Below, piece by piece: positions 13,353-21,149 of a DNA stretch of 21,709 bases. Each line of letters opens with the position of its first letter. Within the stretch, counting starts at the first letter, position 1. The position numbers and the translations under genes are program-made. The notes beneath the pieces were generated by a model, which was given only the letters and a program-made list of their open reading frames with translations, did not search any database and was not told the origin of the DNA. Source of the stretch: CAXXOK01 sp035353235 (lineage in GTDB: Bacteria; Bacillota; Clostridia; Christensenellales; Aristaeellaceae); assembly GCA_035353235.1 (NCBI GenBank), contig DAOPZG010000033.1:1-21709 (forward strand). The letters run 5' to 3'.

Positions 13353-15923
13353 TTAGATTTCCCCGTCGTCCTCGGGCTTGTCGGCAGGCTCGCCGTCGTC
13401 GCCCGCGTCGAAGGCGGTTTCGGTGCTTTCGCCGACTACGTTGCCGTCGCTTTCGGTCAGGGCCTCCACGGCGCCTTCCAGCTTCGCGTCGTCGGTTTCG
13501 TCTTCCTGCTCGGCACGCGCCACAGCCACAATCTTCGCGCCCTCGGCGATGCGCATCAGCCGCACGCCCTGCGCGTTGCGCCCTGTCTCGCGGATGTCGG
13601 CAACCGCCATACGGATGATGGTGCCGTCGTCGGTCATCAGCAGGATGTCCTCGTCCTCGTTCACAGTCAGCTGTGCCACCATCAGGCCCGTTTTATCGTT
13701 GAGCGTCATGGCGATAATGCCCATGCCGTTGCGGCCCTGCTCGCGGTACAGCTCCGGGTCGCTGCGCTTGCCATAGCCGTTTTCGGTGATGGATAGCACC
13801 TTCATGCCCTCGCTGACCACGCTCATGTCAATCATCTGGTCGTGCTCGCGCAGTTTCATGGCGTGCACGCCGCGCGCGGTACGGCCCATGGGGCGGATGT
13901 TTTCCTCACTGAAGCGGATGGCCTTGCCGTAACGACTGCCCAGCAGCAGGCTTTCGGTACCGTCGGTCAGTTCCACGCCCACCAGCTCGTCCCCGTCGTT
14001 GAGCGACAGGGCGATCAGGCCGTTCTTGCGCAGGTTGGCGAACTCGTCGTAGGGTGTTTTTTTGATAAAGCCGTCGCGCGTCATCATGACGACGTTGTGG
14101 TTTTCCAGCTCCCGCGGTACTGGGATCATCGCGGTCACCTTTTCATCGCCGGTGAGCGCCAGCAGGTTCACAATCGCGATACCGCGCGCCGCACGCCCCG
14201 ATTCCGGCACCTGGTAGCACTTCAGGCTGTATACGCGCCCAAGGTTGGTGAAGAACAGGATTTCCTCGTGGGTGTTTACGATAATCAGCTTCTTCACAAA
14301 ATCCTCGTCGCGGGTGGCCATGCCGTTTACGCCGCGTCCGCCGCGGTGCTGCGCGCGGTAGGTGGATTTGGGCAGACGCTTGATGTAACCGAAGTTGGTC
14401 AGGGTGACCACCATGTCGTCGGACTGGATCAGGTCCTCAATATCGATCTCGCCTTCCAGCGCGGTAAGCTCCGTGCGGCGTTCGTCCGCGAACTGGTCGC
14501 GCACGGCGGTCATTTCGGTCTTGATCACGCCCATCAGCAGGGCCTCGTCGGCCAGCAGGCTTCGGAAATAGGCGATCTGCTTTTCCAGGTCCTGATACTC
14601 GGCCATCAGCTTGTCGCGTTCCAGACCGGTCAGACGGGCCAGACGCATATCCAGGATGGCCTGCGCCTGCTTGTCGCTGAACAGGAAGCGCTCGATCAGG
14701 GCCGTGCGCGCGGCGCTTACGTCGCTGGAGGTTTTAATGATCTGCACGATCTCGTCGATATGGTCCAGCGCCTTTAAGAGGCCTTCCAAGATGTGCGCGC
14801 GGGCTTCGGCTTTGTCCAGGTCGTACTGCGTGCGGCGGGTGACGACTTCCTTCTGGTGGCGGATGTAGTGGTACAGCATCTCCCGCAGGGTCAGCACCTT
14901 GGGCTCGCCGTTTACCAGCGCCAGCATGTTGACGCCGAAGGTCTCCTGCAGCTGCGTGTGCTTGTACAGGAAGTTGAGCACTACCTGCGGGTTCACGTCG
15001 CGTTTCAGCTCGATGACCACGCGCATGCCGTTGCGGTCGCTCTCGTCCCGGATATCGCTGATGCCGTCCACGCGCTTTTCATGGACCAGCTCGGCGATCT
15101 TTTCCACCATTTTGGCTTTGTTGACCATGTAGGGGATTTCCGTTACCACAATGCGCTGCCGGTTGGAACCCATCTGCTCGATCTCGGCGCGCGCCCGCAT
15201 CAGGATGCGGCCGCGGCCTGTGTGGTACGCCGCGCGGATGCCGCTGTACCCCAGAATAAGACCGCCGGTGGGAAAGTCCGGCCCTTTGATGAACTGCATC
15301 AGGTCGTCCACGGTGCAGTCCGGATGGTCGATCATATGGATGCAACCGTCCACCACCTCCCGCAGGTTATGCGGGGGGATGTTGGTGGCCATGCCTACGG
15401 CGATGCCGCTGGAACCGTTCACCAGCAGGTTGGGGAAGCGGCTGGGCAACACGGAAGGCTGCATCAGGGTTTCATCAAAGTTTGGGTAAAAGTCGACGGT
15501 GTCCTTGTCGATTTCTCCCAGCAGGTTCATGGACAGCTTGGACATGCGCGCTTCGGTGTAACGCATGGCGGCCGCGCCGTCGCCGTCCACCGAGCCGAAG
15601 TTGCCCTGCCCTTCCACCAGCGGATAGCGGATGTTAAAATCCTGTGCAAGGCGCACCATCGCGTCGTACACGCTGCTGTCGCCGTGGGGGTGGTATTTGC
15701 CAAGCACGTCGCCCACGATGCGCGCGCTTTTACGGTAGGGCTTATCGGGCGTCATGCCCAGCTCGTTCATCGCGTACAGGATGCGCCGGTGCACGGGCTT
15801 TAAACCGTCGCGCACATCCGGCAGCGCGCGGTTGATGATGACCGCCATCGCGTAGCTGATGAACGAGGTTTTCATTTCTTTTTCCAGATCGGCGGGAATC
15901 AGCTTGTCTTGGATGTCCGACAT
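13353..15923 (-). CDS. gyrA: DNA gyrase subunit A
   Basis: GyrA (856 aa) is the DNA-cutting and rejoining subunit of the A2B2 gyrase that introduces negative supercoils. The active-site tyrosine is Y122 in AMRYTEARMS. The quinolone region reads HPHGDSSVYDAMVRLAQ, with Ser83 and Asp87 unchanged, the susceptible form. The GyrA box QHRGGRG (residues 525-531) in the C-terminal wrapping domain identifies GyrA rather than ParC. The C-terminus is a long acidic tail (from about residue 805), which in other gyrases modulates DNA wrapping. The ATG at 15923 follows AGGAG by 8 nt; a perfect 14-bp palindrome (15938-15951) lies just upstream. It follows gyrB on the same strand, but about 730 bp of repeats separate them, so it may need its own promoter. 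Confidence 0.98.
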   Translation of the reverse strand: MSDIQDKLIPADLEKEMKTSFISYAMAVIINRALPDVRDGLKPVHRRILYAMNELGMTPDKPYRKSARIVGDVLGKYHPHGDSSVYDAMVRLAQDFNIRYPLVEGQGNFGSVDGDGAAAMRYTEARMSKLSMNLLGEIDKDTVDFYPNFDETLMQPSVLPSRFPNLLVNGSSGIAVGMATNIPPHNLREVVDGCIHMIDHPDCTVDDLMQFIKGPDFPTGGLILGYSGIRAAYHTGRGRILMRARAEIEQMGSNRQRIVVTEIPYMVNKAKMVEKIAELVHEKRVDGISDIRDESDRNGMRVVIELKRDVNPQVVLNFLYKHTQLQETFGVNMLALVNGEPKVLTLREMLYHYIRHQKEVVTRRTQYDLDKAEARAHILEGLLKALDHIDEIVQIIKTSSDVSAARTALIERFLFSDKQAQAILDMRLARLTGLERDKLMAEYQDLEKQIAYFRSLLADEALLMGVIKTEMTAVRDQFADERRTELTALEGEIDIEDLIQSDDMVVTLTNFGYIKRLPKSTYRAQHRGGRGVNGMATRDEDFVKKLIIVNTHEEILFFTNLGRVYSLKCYQVPESGRAARGIAIVNLLALTGDEKVTAMIPVPRELENHNVVMMTRDGFIKKTPYDEFANLRKNGLIALSLNDGDELVGVELTDGTESLLLGSRYGKAIRFSEENIRPMGRTARGVHAMKLREHDQMIDMSVVSEGMKVLSITENGYGKRSDPELYREQGRNGMGIIAMTLNDKTGLMVAQLTVNEDEDILLMTDDGTIIRMAVADIRETGRNAQGVRLMRIAEGAKIVAVARAEQEDETDDAKLEGAVEALTESDGNVVGESTETAFDAGDDGEPADKPEDDGEI

Positions 15924-16133
15924 GACAAAACTCCTAACTGCCTATAGGCAGAAGATTTGTTGCGGTCGTGCGGGGCGCCAGGAGCGCCCCTTTGGGGAAG
16001 GGATTTGCGAACCCCTCCCCAACCTTCCCCAAGGGTTTCGCGCCTGTGGGCGCGCGGGGCAGGGATGTGTCTGCGGACACACCAAAGGGCTTTCCGCTCG
16101 CCCTTTGGAAACCTTCGGGGCTTGCGTTTTTCT

Positions 16134-16236
16134 GGGATGAAACATTCCCTCTTCGGAGTACAGGATAGTCGTACGCCGCTGCCTGCGGCAGCGCGCCCGA
16201 CAAGCCTGTCCATCCTGCGAGGGAAGGTTTCATCCC
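16134..16236. repeat. 18-bp inverted repeat enclosing the left 49-nt unit
   Basis: GGGATGAAACATTCCCTC (16134-16151) pairs with GAGGGAAGGTTTCATCCC (16219-16236) at 17 of 18 positions and encloses the palindromic unit at 16163-16211, giving a single long cruciform or RNA stem. The right-hand copy lacks these outer arms. Confidence 0.8.
16163..16211 (+). repeat. 49-nt palindromic unit, left copy
   Basis: It begins GGATAGTCGT, has the stem CGCTGCC-TGC-GGCAGCG and ends in GTCC. It matches the right copy on the other strand at 40 of 49 positions. Confidence 0.75.
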
Positions 16237-16431
16237 TCTAGCGACAAAGTGCAAGCGCAGAGAAAACCCCTGCTGGCAGAGTAGCCGTTAAACAATAGCT
16301 TCAAGGCGAAGATAAGGGAATATCGGTTGGATGAATCATGCTTTTGACTCAACCTTCTCTCCGCACTCCGTTCTTTTGCCTTTCGCCTGATTGCCAGCAG
16401 GCGGGAGGCGTAAGGATGTCGCACCGTAGAC

Positions 16432-16480
16432 GGACGGGTTTGTCGGCCACGCTACCGAAGGTAGCGGGGGACGACTATCC
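16432..16480 (-). repeat. 49-nt palindromic unit, right copy
   Basis: Read on the minus strand it begins GGATAGTCGT, has the stem CGCTACC-TTC-GGTAGCG and ends in GTCC. Against the left copy one stem pair changes from G-C to A-T on both sides, a compensatory change that preserves the hairpin. Confidence 0.75.
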
Positions 16481-16653
16481 AGTACGTCAAGGGCGACTCC
16501 TTGCGCCCAACCCGCCGAATAAGAAGGCGATTCCGAAGAGTGCAGGGGCGAGCGGAAAGCCACTGCTCGCACCCGCAGGTGCGAAACCCTGCGCTCTTGC
16601 CCCGTGCGCCGCCGCGAGCGCAACCGCGGCATCCCTTTGTGAATCTTGCAAAA

Positions 16654-18711
16654 TTAAATATCCAAATCCGTTACGAGTTTGGCGTTCTCCTCGATAAACT
16701 CTTTGCGCGGCTCCACCTGATCGCCCATCAGCAGCGTCATAATCTCGTCGGCGGCAATGGCGTCGGACAGGGTAACGCGCATCATGGTGCGGGTATCGGG
16801 GTTCATGGTGGTCTGCCACAGCTGCTCGCTGCTCATCTCGCCCAGGCCCTTGTAACGCTGGATTTCCGGCTTGGGGTCGCGGCCGATTTCCAACATCAGC
16901 TTTTCCAGCTCGTCGTCGTTATAGACGTAGTATTCCTTTTTGCTCTTGGTTACCTTGTACAGCGGCGGCATGGCGATGTAAACGTAGCCGTTTTCCACCA
17001 GCGGGCGCATGTAGCGGTAGAAGAAGGTGAGCATCAGGATGCGGATATGCGCGCCGTCCACGTCGGCATCCGTCATGCAGACGATCCGGTGATAACGCAG
17101 CTTGGCCAGATCGAACTCGTCACCGTAACCGCAGCCGAAGGCGGTAATCATGGCTTTAATTTCGTTGTTGCTCAGCGCCCGGTCGATGCGTACCTTTTCC
17201 ACGTTCAGGATTTTGCCGCGCAGGGGCAGGATGGCCTGAAACATGCGGTCACGGCCTGTTTTGGCGCTGCCGCCCGCGCTGTCGCCCTCCACGAGGAAGA
17301 TTTCGCACTTGGCGGGGTCGCGTTCGGTGCAGTCGGCAAGCTTGCCGGGCATGGAGGCGCTTTCCAGCACGCTCTTGCGGCGGGTCAGCTCGCGGGCTTT
17401 GCGCGCGGCTTCGCGGGCGCGCGCCGCGCCTACGCAGCGGTCCAGGATCGCGCGGCCTATGGCGGGGTTTTCGCCCAGATAGGTGGAAACCTCGTTGTAC
17501 ACCATATTATCCACGATGGTACGGGTTTCGCTGTTGCCCAGCTTGGACTTGGTCTGGCCTTCAAACTGCGGCTCGTGCAGCTTCACGCTTACGATGGCGG
17601 CGACGCTTTCACGGATGTCCTCGCTTTTCAGGTTGGCGTCGTTCTCCTTTAAGAACTTGAACTGACGGCCGTAATCGTTGATGGCACGGGTCAGGCCGGT
17701 GGAAAACCCGGTCAGGTGGGTGCCGCCTTCCGGCGTGTGGATGTTGTTGGCGAAAGAGAAGATATTCTCCTGATAGCTGTCGTTATACTGGAAGGCAACC
17801 TCAACATAGGTGTCGTTGACCAGCCCCTCGATGTAAACGGGCTCTTCAAACAGCACCTGCTTGTTTTTATTCAGGTATTTCACAAACTCACGGATGCCGC
17901 CTTCGTAGTGGTACACACTTGCGGTCGGCGGATCGGTGCGCTCGTCGCTCAGCGAGATGCGGATGCCTTTGTTTAAGAAGGCCATTTCCCGCATTCTAAC
18001 CTTGAGTACGTCGTACTGGAACTCGCCGGTTTCGAAAATCCCTTCCGGCTCCTCGGCGGTTTTTACGTCCGGCCAGAAGCGGATGGTCGTGCCGGTTTCG
18101 GTCGTTGTGCCGATCACCTTCAGGTCATAGAGCACCTTGCCGCGAGCGTATTCCTGCTGGTACACCTTGCCGTCCTGCCATACGGTCACCGTCAGGTGCC
18201 GGGACAGGGCGTTGACCACGCTGGCGCCCACACCGTGCAGGCCTCCGGAGACCTTGTAGCCTTCGCCGCCGAACTTGCCGCCCGCGTGCAGGATGGTCAG
18301 GCACACCTCCACCGCGGGGCGGCCGATTTTCGGGTGAATGCCCACGGGGAAGCCGCGGCCGTTGTCGTGTACTTCGCAGGAGCCGTCTTTGTGAAGGGTT
18401 ACATGGATGTCGCTGCAATAGCCGGCCAGCGCCTCGTCTACGGCGTTGTCCACGATTTCATATACGCAGTGATGCAGCCCGCGGTAGTCAGTGGAGCCGA
18501 TATACATGCCCGGGCGCTTGCGAACGGCTTCCAGCCCTTCCAGCACCTGGATCTGGTTTTCGTCATAGGCGTTTTCTTTGACTGCGGTAGCGCTTGTGGC
18601 GCTGCTGTGCGGGGCGGTTTCGGCGTTCTGGTCATCTTCGGGGAGGGAGACTTCCTCTTCCGGTTCGTCGGTCAGGGGTTCGCGTTCATCTTCTGGGGGG
18701 AAGTTTTGCAC
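16654..18711 (-). CDS. gyrB: DNA gyrase subunit B
   Basis: GyrB (685 aa) is the ATPase subunit of gyrase. The GHKL ATP site shows EIVDNAVDEALAGY (catalytic Glu85, Asn89), DNGRGFPVGIHP and the lid GGLHGVGASVVNALS. The TOPRIM domain shows EGDSAGGSAKTGRDR and DADVDGAHIRILML. Near the C-terminus is QRYKGLGEMSSEQLWQTTM. The N-terminus carries about 43 extra residues, acidic and Ser/Thr-rich, before the usual start of the ATPase domain. The start is a GTG at 18711, 11 nt after AGGAG, a rather long gap; I see no better internal start. Genes usually upstream of gyrB (dnaN, recF) are not here, so the pair is away from a canonical dnaA cluster. Confidence 0.97.
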   Translation of the reverse strand: MQNFPPEDEREPLTDEPEEEVSLPEDDQNAETAPHSSATSATAVKENAYDENQIQVLEGLEAVRKRPGMYIGSTDYRGLHHCVYEIVDNAVDEALAGYCSDIHVTLHKDGSCEVHDNGRGFPVGIHPKIGRPAVEVCLTILHAGGKFGGEGYKVSGGLHGVGASVVNALSRHLTVTVWQDGKVYQQEYARGKVLYDLKVIGTTTETGTTIRFWPDVKTAEEPEGIFETGEFQYDVLKVRMREMAFLNKGIRISLSDERTDPPTASVYHYEGGIREFVKYLNKNKQVLFEEPVYIEGLVNDTYVEVAFQYNDSYQENIFSFANNIHTPEGGTHLTGFSTGLTRAINDYGRQFKFLKENDANLKSEDIRESVAAIVSVKLHEPQFEGQTKSKLGNSETRTIVDNMVYNEVSTYLGENPAIGRAILDRCVGAARAREAARKARELTRRKSVLESASMPGKLADCTERDPAKCEIFLVEGDSAGGSAKTGRDRMFQAILPLRGKILNVEKVRIDRALSNNEIKAMITAFGCGYGDEFDLAKLRYHRIVCMTDADVDGAHIRILMLTFFYRYMRPLVENGYVYIAMPPLYKVTKSKKEYYVYNDDELEKLMLEIGRDPKPEIQRYKGLGEMSSEQLWQTTMNPDTRTMMRVTLSDAIAADEIMTLLMGDQVEPRKEFIEENAKLVTDLDI

Positions 18712-18833
18712 CGATGGTTACACTCCTTTTGCAAACGCCGCAGAGGGGGATTTTTCTGCCGGAAAACACCCGGATGAAAAGGGGGCCCCGCATGCCGCGC
18801 CATGCTTGAAAAAGCATTATTTTTCAACGACTT

Positions 18834-18862
18834 ATTATACCATTTCCGGCCGAATTTGCATA
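18834..18862 (-). promoter_or_regulatory. Likely gyrB promoter (extended -10)
   Basis: On the minus strand TGGTATAAT gives a consensus extended -10 (TATAAT at 18839-18834). The -35 position reads TATGCA and is weak. A second TATAAT lies at 18881-18876. The inferred leader is about 115 nt. Confidence 0.5.
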
Positions 18863-18977
18863 GCCTTTTCTTCCTATTATAAATGTAAACGGATAAAACA
18901 GAAGCAGTTCCCAGCCCCAAAACTCCGTTTGCAGCGCGGTTTGAATAGATAAAGGGATCGTTATTCAGAAATGTAAA

Positions 18978-19012
18978 ACATCTCCGCCGACAGTGGAATG
19001 TGCGGGAGATGT
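18978..19012. repeat. Inverted repeat near the cyclase promoter
   Basis: ACATCTCCGC (18978-18987) pairs with GCGGGAGATGT (19002-19012) with a single bulge and a 14-nt loop, about 35 bp upstream of the -35 of the rightward promoter. It could be an operator or an RNA hairpin; no T-run marks it as a clear terminator. Confidence 0.5.
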
Positions 19013-19047
19013 AAATGGATGGGAATGGTTTTGCGCCATATTTCACA

Positions 19048-19076
19048 TTGACGCTCCGGGGGGCGCATGTTATACT
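19048..19076 (+). promoter_or_regulatory. Promoter of the 7-TM diguanylate cyclase
   Basis: TTGACG (19048-19053) and TATACT (19071-19076) are spaced 17 bp, with TG one base before the -10. The leader to the ATG at 19269 would be about 185 nt. Confidence 0.75.
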
Positions 19077-19268
19077 TTGGATACTAAATTGAATCGAGCG
19101 GTTATCGGATCATCTGTCATAAAGGTGTAATCGAATGGTGCAAGCAGAGAAAACCAAAAAGGCTCAGCGTAAACTTTCGGGCTTTTCCTGCACTTCCGGT
19201 TCAATGGGATTGCGGCATGGTAAAAATGCGGCGGCCTGAGGGCGTATTCGCAAAGTGGGTGGAACAGC

Positions 19269-20438
19269 ATGACGAATCTGATCTATGCAGAACTTGATAT
19301 TTTCGGTACACTGATCTTGCTGATCTTTTATATCAATCAGCGCCGTGCAGCCTCTCACGCTATGGAAAACCGATTATTTAACTGGGTGCTGCTGGTGACG
19401 ATGTTTGTGCTGGTGTTGGATGGCGCGCTGTGGACGCTGGACAGGGTGAGCTATCCCGGTTCGCGCGCCGTTTTGTTTGGGCTGACCAGCCTCAGTTATA
19501 TTGTCAATCCCATGATTGCGTTGATCTGGATTTTTTACTGCGATCTGCGTACTCACTCAGACGAGCGGCGTTTGCGGAGCCGCGCGGTACTGTACCTGTT
19601 TCCCTGGGTGCTAGAGGTGTTGTTCGTGATCGTGAACCTGTTTACTCCGCTGATGTTCACCATTGATGAAACGAGCCATTACCACCGCGACGGTTTCTTT
19701 CTCCTGTATATGGCGGTTTATTATGTGTACCTGATTTGGGCGTCCATCATCATTCTGCATAAAATACGGCACTGTGCGACCTCGGCGGAGCGTAACGACC
19801 TGCGTTTTCTGCTGTGGTTTTCCATTCCCCCGTTTTTCGGAGGCACGCTGCAGGGGCTGTTTTACGGCACTTCCTTTTCCTGGCCCTGCACGGTCATCTC
19901 CATTGTGATCGTCTATATCAACGTACTGAACCGGCAGATTTTTACCGATTCGCTGACGGGGCTGAATAACCGGCAGATGCTGAGGCGTTATTTAAACCTG
20001 AAAATCACTTCCGCCGACGCGGATACGACGCTGTATGTGATTATGCTGGATGCGGATAATTTTAAGAACATCAACGATTCCTACACGCACTCTGTGGGGG
20101 ATCGGGCGCTGACGCAGATTGCCGGAATCCTGAAAAACCTGTGCAACCGCCGGGATTGTTTCCTGGCAAGGCTGGGCGGTGATGAATTTGTGATTGTCGG
20201 CGAGGATACAACCGGGCGGGTGCCGGAGGAGATGGTATGGGAAATCGAAAGCCGAATCCGTGTATTTAACAAGGCGGGAACCGAACCCTATCGGTTGGGG
20301 GTCAGCGCCGGCATCGCCCGCTATGACGCTGGCGGTGTCAGTTCGCTGGACGCGTTGCTGGTGGCGGCGGATCGCAGTATGTACGCGACCAAAGCGGCGA
20401 AGAAGCTGGCACAGGAAGAATTAAAGGAAAGCCTGTAA
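19269..20438 (+). CDS. Seven-TM membrane diguanylate cyclase (GGDEF)
   Basis: This 389-aa membrane enzyme is predicted to make c-di-GMP. About seven hydrophobic helices fill residues 4-220 (for example DIFGTLILLIFYI, VLLVTMFVLVLDGALW, LFPWVLEVLFVIVNLF, CTVISIVIVYINVL). They probably form a sensor with both signal input and membrane anchoring. The cyclase domain starts at FTDSLTGLNNR (about 225) and has DADNFKNIND and the intact active motif GGDEF (303-307). The inhibitory RxxD site is degenerate: the position reads RRDC, so product inhibition may be lost. The ATG at 19269 has a weak GGGTGGA ribosome binding site (19256-19262). No EAL domain is present. The N-terminal domain does not match a MASE type that I can name with confidence. 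Confidence 0.88.
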   Translation: MTNLIYAELDIFGTLILLIFYINQRRAASHAMENRLFNWVLLVTMFVLVLDGALWTLDRVSYPGSRAVLFGLTSLSYIVNPMIALIWIFYCDLRTHSDERRLRSRAVLYLFPWVLEVLFVIVNLFTPLMFTIDETSHYHRDGFFLLYMAVYYVYLIWASIIILHKIRHCATSAERNDLRFLLWFSIPPFFGGTLQGLFYGTSFSWPCTVISIVIVYINVLNRQIFTDSLTGLNNRQMLRRYLNLKITSADADTTLYVIMLDADNFKNINDSYTHSVGDRALTQIAGILKNLCNRRDCFLARLGGDEFVIVGEDTTGRVPEEMVWEIESRIRVFNKAGTEPYRLGVSAGIARYDAGGVSSLDALLVAADRSMYATKAAKKLAQEELKESL

Positions 20439-20445
20439 CGCATGA

Positions 20446-20472
20446 ACGGCCGCCCATGAAACGGGTGGCCGT
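20446..20472 (+). terminator. Possible terminator after the 7-TM cyclase
   Basis: ACGGCC-G-CCC (20446-20455) pairs with GGG-T-GGCCGT (20463-20472) 8 bp past the stop codon. It is a strong hairpin but lacks a clear T-run, so termination is uncertain; it lies between convergent genes. Confidence 0.4.
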
Positions 20473-20547
20473 AAAACTTGCCGAAGCCGGGTTCTTTGGT
20501 TTTTCTTTGCACGTGATGCGCCTGTTGGCCTGCAAAAAAAACGGGCG

Positions 20548-21009
20548 TTATAAAGATTTTTCCAGAGCGACAAGCTCCGGGCCGCGATCTGTTGGGGTAG
20601 AACGGGTAACGTGATAACCGTTCTTTTCATAAAACCGGCGATTCTTTTCGCTGTCGGCGGGAGTGTCCAGCTCCCAGCGGCGGGCGGAGGGACAGGCCTG
20701 CTCCAGAAGCCGGAGGGCTTGCGAGCCATACCCCATGGAATGGTGCGAAGGAAGCACGCACAGGCAGCCCAGGTGCATAACGCCCGGCTCCACAGGCCGC
20801 GTGATGAGTACGCCGATTGTTTCGCCATCGACAACCAGTTTGCGTACCGACGAATCGCCTTTTTGCAATAGCGGCACGAGAAAAGTAGGGTCTTCGTAGA
20901 TGCCGGGGCCCAGTCCGTACTTTTCCTTGTCGGACTGAAACGCCAGATGGCCGATGGCAGCCAGAACAGGGTAATCGGCGGGTTCGGCAGGCGGTATCGT
21001 AAGCGGCAT
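20548..21009 (-). CDS. GNAT family acetyltransferase
   Basis: This 153-aa single-domain GNAT enzyme is predicted to transfer acetyl from acetyl-CoA to an unknown amine. It opens TIPPAEPADYPVLAAIGHLA, has the strand GETIGVLITRP, the core LGCLCVLPSHHSMGYGSQAL whose MGYGSQAL forms the acetyl-CoA loop (about 92-99), and ends with the usual NRRFYEKNGYHV. Length is normal. The ATG at 21009 follows AAAGGAG by 7 nt. It lies downstream of thrS on the same strand but beyond a strong terminator, so it is likely expressed on its own. Confidence 0.87.
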   Translation of the reverse strand: MPLTIPPAEPADYPVLAAIGHLAFQSDKEKYGLGPGIYEDPTFLVPLLQKGDSSVRKLVVDGETIGVLITRPVEPGVMHLGCLCVLPSHHSMGYGSQALRLLEQACPSARRWELDTPADSEKNRRFYEKNGYHVTRSTPTDRGPELVALEKSL

Positions 21010-21050
21010 GGCTGACTCCTTTCAATGCGGGATGGTTTCACTTTGCAGTA

Positions 21051-21140
21051 AAAAACCACGCACCGGGTCTGCGGCATGGTGAGGCGCCGGTTTCAGGCCG
21101 GCTCCGTGCCATGCGTTCCGCTGTCGCAGATCCCGGTGCG
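21051..21140 (-). terminator. Long branched terminator of thrS
   Basis: CGCACCGGGTCTGCG (21059-21073) pairs with CGCAGATCCCGGTGCG (21125-21140) with one bulge. Inside it GCATGG (21074-21079) pairs with CCATGC (21109-21114) and GCCGG (21086-21090) with CCGGC (21098-21102). On the minus strand the stem is followed by GGTTTTTT, a proper intrinsic terminator. Confidence 0.85.
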
Positions 21141-21149
21141 TTGGAGTCG

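Larger units (their letters stand above)
15924..16653. repeat. gyrB-gyrA intergenic region made of inverted structured repeats
   Basis: No gene is called here; the frames lack ribosome binding sites and translate into Arg/Pro-rich sequence on both strands. The left module (about 15965-16237, plus orientation) and right module (about 16425-16650, minus orientation) share the same order of parts: a hairpin before GGGGCA, a hairpin with a TGCG-type loop, an exact 16-mer (16088-16103 and 16546-16561), CTTCGG, and a 49-nt palindromic unit (16163-16211 and 16432-16480). The centre (16238-16424) is flanked by a perfect 10-bp pair, CCTGCTGGCA (16269-16278) and TGCCAGCAGG (16392-16401). It looks like an interspersed REP/BIME-like composite. 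Confidence 0.7.
18712..19268. other. Divergent control region between gyrB and the 7-TM cyclase
   Basis: No gene is seen in about 560 bp. It holds the gyrB promoter (18834-18862), an inverted repeat ACATCTCCGC / GCGGGAGATGT (18978-19012) and the rightward promoter (19048-19076) with a leader of about 185 nt. The frames crossing it have no usable ribosome binding sites. Confidence 0.65.

Noticed and set aside
15899..16254. Several overlapping frames of about 65-106 aa on both strands between gyrB and gyrA
   Set aside because: They follow palindromic repeats, so both strands stay open; none has a ribosome binding site or a recognisable domain.
14793..17652. Long plus-strand frames opposite gyrA and gyrB (336 and 383 aa)
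   Set aside because: They are antisense to unmistakable gyrase genes, composition is His/Val/Ala-rich without motifs, and one runs through the intergenic repeats.
19083..19268. c-di-GMP riboswitch before the membrane cyclase
   Set aside because: Segments such as GGTGCAAGCAG and AAAAAGGCTC looked suggestive, but the conserved GEMM-I and c-di-GMP-II cores are absent.
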